9,164 bases of DNA from Modestobacter sp. (GTDB lineage: Bacteria; Actinomycetota; Actinomycetes; Mycobacteriales; Geodermatophilaceae). Shown piece by piece: positions 5,453 through 9,164 of the stretch. The DNA is taken from contig JAOPUQ010000444.1 of assembly GCA_025963425.1 (NCBI GenBank), positions 1 to 9,164 of the forward strand, in the 5' to 3' direction. A program made the position numbers and the translations under genes. How positions within the stretch are numbered: position 1 is the first letter of the stretch; every line of letters starts with the position of its first letter. The notes beneath the pieces are model-generated. The model saw only the letters and a list, made by a program, of their open reading frames with translations, did no database searches and was not told the DNA's origin.

Positions 5453-6100
5453 GTGAGCGTGCAGGACGTGCAGGCCGACGACCACGTCCTCGGCGACCCG
5501 GACGCACCGGTGACGGTGCTGGAGTACGGCGACTACGAGTGCCCCTACTGCGCGGCGGCGGCTCCGGTGCTGCGCCGCCTGGTGGCCGAGGCCGACGGCG
5601 CCGTCCGGCTGGTGTTCCGCAACTACCCGCTGCCCGACGTCCACCCGCACGCGCTGACCGCCGCGCTGGCCGCGGAGGCCGCGGCCGCGCAGGGCGCGTT
5701 CTGGGAGATGCACGAGCTGTTGTTCGACCGGCAGGACCGGCTCTCCGACGCCGACCTGCGGGCCTACGGCGAGGAGCTGGGCCTGGCCGGCGACCGGCTG
5801 GTGGGGGAGGCCGCCCAGCCCTTCGGGGACAAGGTGGAGGCCGACTTCGCCGCCGGCCTGGCCGCGGAGGTGCCCGGCACGCCCACGATCTTCGTCAACG
5901 GCGTGCTGTTCTCCGGTCGTCCGGAGCTCGCTGCGCTGCAGCGTGCGGTGGCCGCCGCGGGCCGCTCAGGCGGGGACGCGGGGCTCGAGCCAGGGCCGGG
6001 GGGGCAGCGTTCGCGGCGCATCCGCTTCCGGCGTGCACAGCGGGAACCGCTCGCCGAGGAAGCGCAGCAGCAGGGTGCCCAGGACCGCTGCGGCCAGTGA
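5453..6100 (+). CDS. DsbA-family thioredoxin-fold protein with overprinted C-terminal tail
   Basis: Residues 9-171 are a DsbA/thioredoxin_4-type domain. VTVLEYGDYECPYC carries the redox CxxC at 30-33 (CPYC), FRNYPLPDVHPHA is at 55-67, the helical insert GAFWEMHELLFDRQDRLSDADL at 81-102, and cis-proline loop PGTPTIFVNG at 141-150 (P144). No signal peptide is visible, so it is probably cytoplasmic. It may reduce, oxidise or bind substrates, as in other soluble FrnE- or DsbA-like proteins. The start is GTG 5453, eight bases after GAGGT, next to the GNAT stop. A normal domain would end near residue 171. Residues 172-215 (Arg/Gln/Gly-rich) are encoded entirely opposite the 3' end of nhaA, with codons in exact antisense register, and look like run-on sequence. 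The domain resembles the C-terminal thioredoxin-like part of some actinobacterial NhaA fusions. Confidence 0.87.
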   Translation: MSVQDVQADDHVLGDPDAPVTVLEYGDYECPYCAAAAPVLRRLVAEADGAVRLVFRNYPLPDVHPHALTAALAAEAAAAQGAFWEMHELLFDRQDRLSDADLRAYGEELGLAGDRLVGEAAQPFGDKVEADFAAGLAAEVPGTPTIFVNGVLFSGRPELAALQRAVAAAGRSGGDAGLEPGPGGQRSRRIRFRRAQREPLAEEAQQQGAQDRCGQ

Positions 6101-7345
6101 CCCGGCGAGGATGCCGATCTTGGCCTGCTCGCGCAGCAGGACGTCGTCGAAGGCCAGGTCGGTGATGAACAGCGAGATGGTGAAGCCGATCCCGGCCAGC
6201 GTCGCCCCCGCCATCAGGTGCGACCAGCGCACGCCGCCGGGCAGCACCCCCCATCCCGTGCGCAGCGCCACGAACGTGCCGGCGGTGATCCCGACGGCGT
6301 TGCCGGCGACCAGGCCGAGCAGCACGCCGAGGGTCACCGGCGAGCCCAGCGCGGCCTCCAGGGTCTCGCCGTCCAGCCGCACGCCGGCGTTGGCCAGCCC
6401 GAAGACCGGCACCACCACGTAGGCCGTCCAGCGGTGCAGGGACTCCTGCAGCCGCGCGTTGGCCGGCACGGTGGCCGCCACCGCCAGGTTGGTCAGCCGG
6501 GCCCGCTGGGCATCGGGCGCCTCGCGCAGCGCCCGGCCGAACTGGGCGGTGCGGGCGATCTCGCGCTCCGACGGCGGCCGCGCCGGCAGGACCAGCCCGA
6601 GCACCACCCCGGCGAGCGTGGCGTGCACCCCGGACTCGTGCACCGCGAGCCACAGCGCCACGCCGACCAGCACGTAGGGGGTCAGCCGCCAGACGCCCAT
6701 CCACCGCATCGCCAGCAGCACCCCGACCAGCGCCAGGGCGACGAGCAGCGCGGGGACGACCACGGCGTCGGTGTAGAAGACCGCCATCACGCCGATCGCG
6801 CCGATGTCGTCGACGATGGCCAGGGTCAGCAGGAACAGCCGCAACCGGTCGGGGCAGCGGGGCCCGAACAGTGCCAGCACGCCCAGGGTGAAGGCGGTGT
6901 CGGTGCTCATCACGATGCCCCAGCCGCTGCTGGCCGGCCCGGAGTGGTTGACCGCCAGGTACAGCAGCGCGGGCACGGCGAGCCCGCCGATCGCGCCCAG
7001 TGCCGGGGCGGCCACCGAGCGGCGGTTGCGCAGCTCGCCGGTGGCCACCTCGCGGGTGATCTCCAACCCGACGACCAGGAAGAACAGCGCCATGGCGGCG
7101 TCGTTGACCCAGTGGCGCAGGTCCAGGCTCAGGCTCAGGTCACCGACGCCGATGGTGGCCGGCGTGCTCCAGAAGGCCTCGTAGCCACCCGACCAGGGCG
7201 AGTTGGCCCAGGCCAGGGCGCACAGCGCGCCCACCAGCAGCAGCGCGGAGCCGCCGGCCTCGGTGCCCATGTACAGCCGGGAGGAGGGCGACAGGGTGGG
7301 CACGCTGACCCGCAACGGCGGCCCCGGACGGGGCGGCTGGACCAC
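5966..7345 (-). CDS. nhaA: Na+/H+ antiporter NhaA
   Basis: This 459-residue inner-membrane protein exchanges Na+ (or Li+) for protons, with the 12-helix NhaA fold. Key family blocks are WVNDAAMALFFLVVGLE (79-95), STDTAFTLGVLAL (147-159, D149 = E. coli D133), TLAIVDDIGAIGVMAVFYTD (174-193, D179/D180 = the ion-binding D163/D164), SGVHATLAG (238-246, H241 = H225) and AGIGFTISLFI (384-394). The E. coli K300 position is Asn here (N349, in GLVAGNAVG). The N-terminal 20 residues and the C-terminal tail (about 430-459, PLCTPEADAP...) extend past the E. coli length of 388. Start GTG 7345 has GGAGG five bases upstream. It is downstream of and co-directional with the VOC gene (53-base gap). Its last 135 bases, including the stop, lie opposite the end of the dsbA-like gene. 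Confidence 0.95.
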   Translation of the reverse strand: MVQPPRPGPPLRVSVPTLSPSSRLYMGTEAGGSALLLVGALCALAWANSPWSGGYEAFWSTPATIGVGDLSLSLDLRHWVNDAAMALFFLVVGLEITREVATGELRNRRSVAAPALGAIGGLAVPALLYLAVNHSGPASSGWGIVMSTDTAFTLGVLALFGPRCPDRLRLFLLTLAIVDDIGAIGVMAVFYTDAVVVPALLVALALVGVLLAMRWMGVWRLTPYVLVGVALWLAVHESGVHATLAGVVLGLVLPARPPSEREIARTAQFGRALREAPDAQRARLTNLAVAATVPANARLQESLHRWTAYVVVPVFGLANAGVRLDGETLEAALGSPVTLGVLLGLVAGNAVGITAGTFVALRTGWGVLPGGVRWSHLMAGATLAGIGFTISLFITDLAFDDVLLREQAKIGILAGSLAAAVLGTLLLRFLGERFPLCTPEADAPRTLPPRPWLEPRVPA

Positions 7346-7398
7346 GGCGCCTCCTCGGGTGCGGGGGTGATCGTCTCAGCCGGCAGGCAACCGCCGGG

Positions 7399-7914
7399 TC
7401 AGAGCACGTGTTCCCCGTACATCTCGCCCAGCGGGTCGGCGATGAGCTCGATGCGGGCGCCGTCGGGGTCGCGGAAGTACACCGAGACGCCGCTGTGCAC
7501 CACGTGCTCGACGCCGGCGCCGGTCAGCCTCCCGACCAGTGCCTCCCACCGCTGCGGCTCCACGCTGATCGCCACGTGGTGCAGGCCACCGAGCACCTCG
7601 GTGTACGGGCCGACGTCCAGGCCCGGGAAGTCGAAGAAGGCCAGCAGGTTGCCATTGCCGATGTCGAAGAAGAAGTGCGAGGACCCCGGGTAGTCGCGGT
7701 TCTCGATCAGCTCGGTGAGCGGGAACCCGAGCACGTCCTGGTAGAAGCGGATGGTCGCCTCGACGTCGCTGCTGATCAGGGCGGTGTGGTGCAGCCCGCG
7801 GGCGGTGGAGGCGGGGCGCTCGCCGGCCGGCCGCAGGTGCTCGTCACGGATGCGGGCCCGGGTGGCGGCCAGCGCGTTCGGGTCCGGGGTACTGGTGTTC
7901 TCGGTGGTGCTCAC
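7399..7914 (-). CDS. VOC (glyoxalase/dioxygenase superfamily) protein
   Basis: The 171-residue product has two beta-alpha-beta-beta-beta modules. The first starts at LHHTALISSDVEATIRFYQDVLGF (41-64) and runs through SSHFFFDIGNGNLLAFFDF (78-96). The second starts at LHHVAISVEPQRWEALVGRL (111-130) and ends FRDPDGARIELIAD (147-160). Probable metal ligands are a histidine of each HH pair (H42/H43, H112/H113) and E156, as in glyoxalase I and extradiol dioxygenases. The true reaction cannot be told from sequence; glyoxalase, dioxygenase and resistance-protein members share this fold. The first 40 residues are a charged leader before the domain. Start GTG 7914 follows AGGAGGA, so the longer upstream frame (to 8163) is rejected. 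It is probably the first gene of a VOC-nhaA unit, with a weak TTGACC (7970-7965) as a possible -35 box. Confidence 0.88.
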   Translation of the reverse strand: MSTTENTSTPDPNALAATRARIRDEHLRPAGERPASTARGLHHTALISSDVEATIRFYQDVLGFPLTELIENRDYPGSSHFFFDIGNGNLLAFFDFPGLDVGPYTEVLGGLHHVAISVEPQRWEALVGRLTGAGVEHVVHSGVSVYFRDPDGARIELIADPLGEMYGEHVL

Positions 7915-8056
7915 GGCGTCCTCCTGCGGGTGCTGCCGGGCGGTGTCGTCCCGGTGCCTGCTCCGGTCAACCCGGTCGGCTGCCGGTGCGTTCCCGCGGG
8001 GGCGGTGGACCCTCCCCGGGAGGGGAGGGCTGGGGTGCGGCTGGGAGGCTGGGGCC
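7915..8056. promoter_or_regulatory. Divergent promoter region with a GC palindrome
   Basis: These 142 bases separate two divergent start codons and must hold both promoters unless either gene is leaderless. Minus-strand TTGACC (7970-7965) could be a -35 for the VOC gene, though the expected -10 position (GACACC) is poor. CCTCCC-C-GGGAGG (8011-8023) is a 6-bp palindrome upstream of the pyruvyl transferase gene. Neither is strong. Confidence 0.3.
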
Positions 8057-8926
8057 ATGCGCGTCCTGGTCGCCGGGTGGTTCAGCTTCGACGAGTTCAT
8101 CGCCACCGTCGGCGACGAGCTGGGGGCCGGCGTCGTCGTCGGCTGGCTGCGGGAGCTCGGCATCGACCACGACGTCGCCTGGGCGCCCTACTTCCAGCGT
8201 GGCCCCAACTGGCGCGACGTCGACCCGGCCGACTACACCCACCTGATCTTCGTCAGCGGCCCGCTCTTCGACCTCCCGGCCCTGCGGGAGCTGAGTGCGG
8301 CCTTCGCCGGCGCGCAGCGGTGGGCGGTCAACGTCTCGGTCGTCTCCGATGCCGGGCGTGCGCTGTTCGACCGGGTATGGGAGCGCGACGCCCCGGGGCT
8401 GGCGCGGCCGGACCTGGCCGGCGGGACGACGACGCCCGACGTCCCGGTGCTCGCGGTCGCGTTCGCCCCGCCGCAGGAGGAGTACGGCTCGCGCAGCCGC
8501 GCCGACCGGGTGCGCGGTGTCCTGGAGGACTGGCTGCGGGCGCGCGCCATGCCGTGGTTCGAACTGGGCATGGACCTCTACGAGAAGCCCTACGACCGCT
8601 TCCCCTCGCAGGTGGAGGCGCTGATCCGGCGAGCCGACGTGGTGGTGAGCATGCGGCTGCACGCCCTGGTGCTGGGGCTGGCGCACGGCGTCCCGGTCAT
8701 CGCCTGCGACGGGGTGGCGGGTGGGGCGAAGGTGAGCGCGCAGGCCACCGCGCTGGGCTGGCCGCTGCTGCTGACCGCGGGCGAGATCGATCCGCACGCG
8801 CTGGACGCCGCGCTGGAGCACGCGCTGTCCGGAACGCTGGCCGACCCGATCGCGCAGGCGCAGCGGCGCATGCGGGAGGGCAACGCCGAGGCCCGCGCGT
8901 GGTTCATCCAGCAGCTGGGCCGCTGA
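8057..8926 (+). CDS. Polysaccharide pyruvyl transferase-family protein
   Basis: The 289-residue product has the layout of PF04230 proteins. The N-terminal glycosyltransferase-like strand MRVLVAGWF is followed by VGDELGAGVVVGWLRELG (18-35, the 'GDE' start). The diagnostic C-terminal block MRLHALVLGLAHGVPVIACDG (199-219) follows ADVVVS. Well-studied members (CsaB, WcaK, Pvg1) add a pyruvyl ketal from phosphoenolpyruvate to sugars of cell-surface polymers; whether this one does is unknown. There is no signal peptide or membrane segment, so it should be cytoplasmic or loosely membrane-bound. Length is at the short end for the family. Start ATG 8057 follows GGGAGG (8043-8048). It is not next to glycosyltransferases, an export system or a polymerase within the window, so it appears as an orphan member rather than part of a polysaccharide locus. 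Confidence 0.85.
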   Translation: MRVLVAGWFSFDEFIATVGDELGAGVVVGWLRELGIDHDVAWAPYFQRGPNWRDVDPADYTHLIFVSGPLFDLPALRELSAAFAGAQRWAVNVSVVSDAGRALFDRVWERDAPGLARPDLAGGTTTPDVPVLAVAFAPPQEEYGSRSRADRVRGVLEDWLRARAMPWFELGMDLYEKPYDRFPSQVEALIRRADVVVSMRLHALVLGLAHGVPVIACDGVAGGAKVSAQATALGWPLLLTAGEIDPHALDAALEHALSGTLADPIAQAQRRMREGNAEARAWFIQQLGR

Positions 8927-8937
8927 CGGCAGGTGTG

Positions 8938-8972
8938 TTGTGGTCACCCCACCTCCTCTCTAGCGTGAGGTG
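8938..8972 (+). promoter_or_regulatory. Promoter-like boxes with an overlapping inverted repeat
   Basis: TTGTGG (8938-8943) and TAGCGT (8961-8966) are spaced by exactly 17 bases, a fair sigma-70-like pair pointing right. The inverted repeat CACCTC (8950-8955) / GAGGTG (8967-8972) flanks the -10 box. The repeat may be an operator, or a terminator hairpin for the pyruvyl transferase gene that ends at 8926. No convincing plus-strand gene follows before the window end. Confidence 0.3.
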
Positions 8973-9056
8973 ACGGGCACAGACCGGGCCCACAGGGAGG
9001 CCGCCGGCGGTCACCCGGCACGCCGACGTCGACGTCTGATGCGGGTGCTGGTCGGA

Positions 9057-9083
9057 CTGAGGCAGCCGGTCGACGAGCCTCAG
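9057..9083 (-). terminator. Possible hairpin at the end of the last minus-strand gene
   Basis: CTGAGGC (9057-9063) and GCCTCAG (9077-9083) form a perfect 7-bp stem with a 13-base loop spanning the stop codon region of the partial gene at 9080. A second repeat, GCCCAGC (9083-9089) / GCTGGGC (9094-9100), lies in its final codons. Without a T-run this is a weak terminator call. Confidence 0.25.
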
Positions 9084-9164
9084 CCCAGCGGGCGCTGGGC
9101 GGTCCGGAACCGCCGCTCCAGCTCGGCGTCGACGGGCCGCCGGGCGCGCAGGGCGGCCGGCAGC
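9080..9164 (-). CDS. C-terminal end of an unidentified protein (truncated by window edge)
   Basis: On the minus strand the frame running in from the right edge ends at the TGA covering 9082-9080, giving 27 residues that include RRPVDAELERRFRTAQRPLG. The mixed acidic and basic composition looks like real protein, whereas the plus-strand reading of the same bases is a Ser/Arg run typical of an antisense shadow. It is too short to assign a family. The stop-overlapping hairpin at 9057-9083 agrees with a gene ending here. Confidence 0.42.
   Translation of the reverse strand, partial: LPAALRARRPVDAELERRFRTAQRPLG

Noticed and set aside
6218..7693. 491-codon plus-strand open frame opposite nhaA and the VOC gene
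   Set aside because: Gln/His/Gly/Arg-rich shadow spanning two well-supported minus-strand genes.
8970..9164. Plus-strand frame open to the window edge from GTG 8970 or ATG 9039
   Set aside because: The translation contains Arg and Ser/Arg runs typical of antisense sequence; the minus-strand reading of the same bases looks more protein-like.
1..9164. CRISPR array, tandem repeats or toxin-antitoxin or phage-defence operon
   Set aside because: No regularly spaced repeats were seen, and apart from the SNF2 fragment, which cannot be placed in a system from 76 residues, no defence-type gene is present.

Overview
The window is very GC-rich DNA with near-complete G/C at third codon positions over most of its length, strong GGAGG-type ribosome sites, several GTG starts and tightly packed genes. 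This points to a high-GC actinobacterium. The protein styles would suit Geodermatophilaceae (Blastococcus, Modestobacter, Geodermatophilus) or a relative, but that family placement is an impression, not a result.

Left part (1-1797): the last 76 codons of a SNF2-type helicase (+), a 442-base stretch with no convincing gene, a 278-residue NAD(P)-dependent beta-hydroxyacid dehydrogenase of the 3-hydroxyisobutyrate dehydrogenase family (+), and a degenerate stretch that looks like the C-terminal end of an IS481-type transposase (-). Codon use here is less GC-extreme than further right, which together with the transposase scar suggests an accessory or recently rearranged segment.

Middle (1798-2727): a small single-pass membrane protein of unknown function (-), then a compact unit of promoter-like box, tRNA-like gene and strong terminator hairpin. 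The tRNA folds as a bacterial initiator tRNA (C1:U72, A11:U24, three G:C pairs closing the anticodon stem), but its anticodon is CGT instead of CAT and its T arm is damaged.

Right part: a probable four-gene plus-strand operon, galT-galK-GNAT-dsbA-like (2802-6100). The first two give Leloir galactose use: galactokinase makes galactose-1-phosphate and GalT exchanges it with UDP-glucose. Converging on it from the minus strand is VOC/glyoxalase-nhaA (7914 to 5966). The dsbA-like frame runs 135 bases into nhaA on the opposite strand, giving a 44-residue overprinted tail. NhaA and a DsbA/thioredoxin domain of this type occur fused in one polypeptide in some actinobacteria, so their convergence here is notable. 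Divergent from the VOC gene is a polysaccharide pyruvyl transferase-family gene (8057-8926, +). The window ends in the last codons of an unidentified minus-strand gene.

No CRISPR array, rRNA, riboswitch, intact insertion sequence or defence operon was seen. The best candidates for something new are the CGT-anticodon initiator-like tRNA and the overlapping dsbA-like/nhaA pair.
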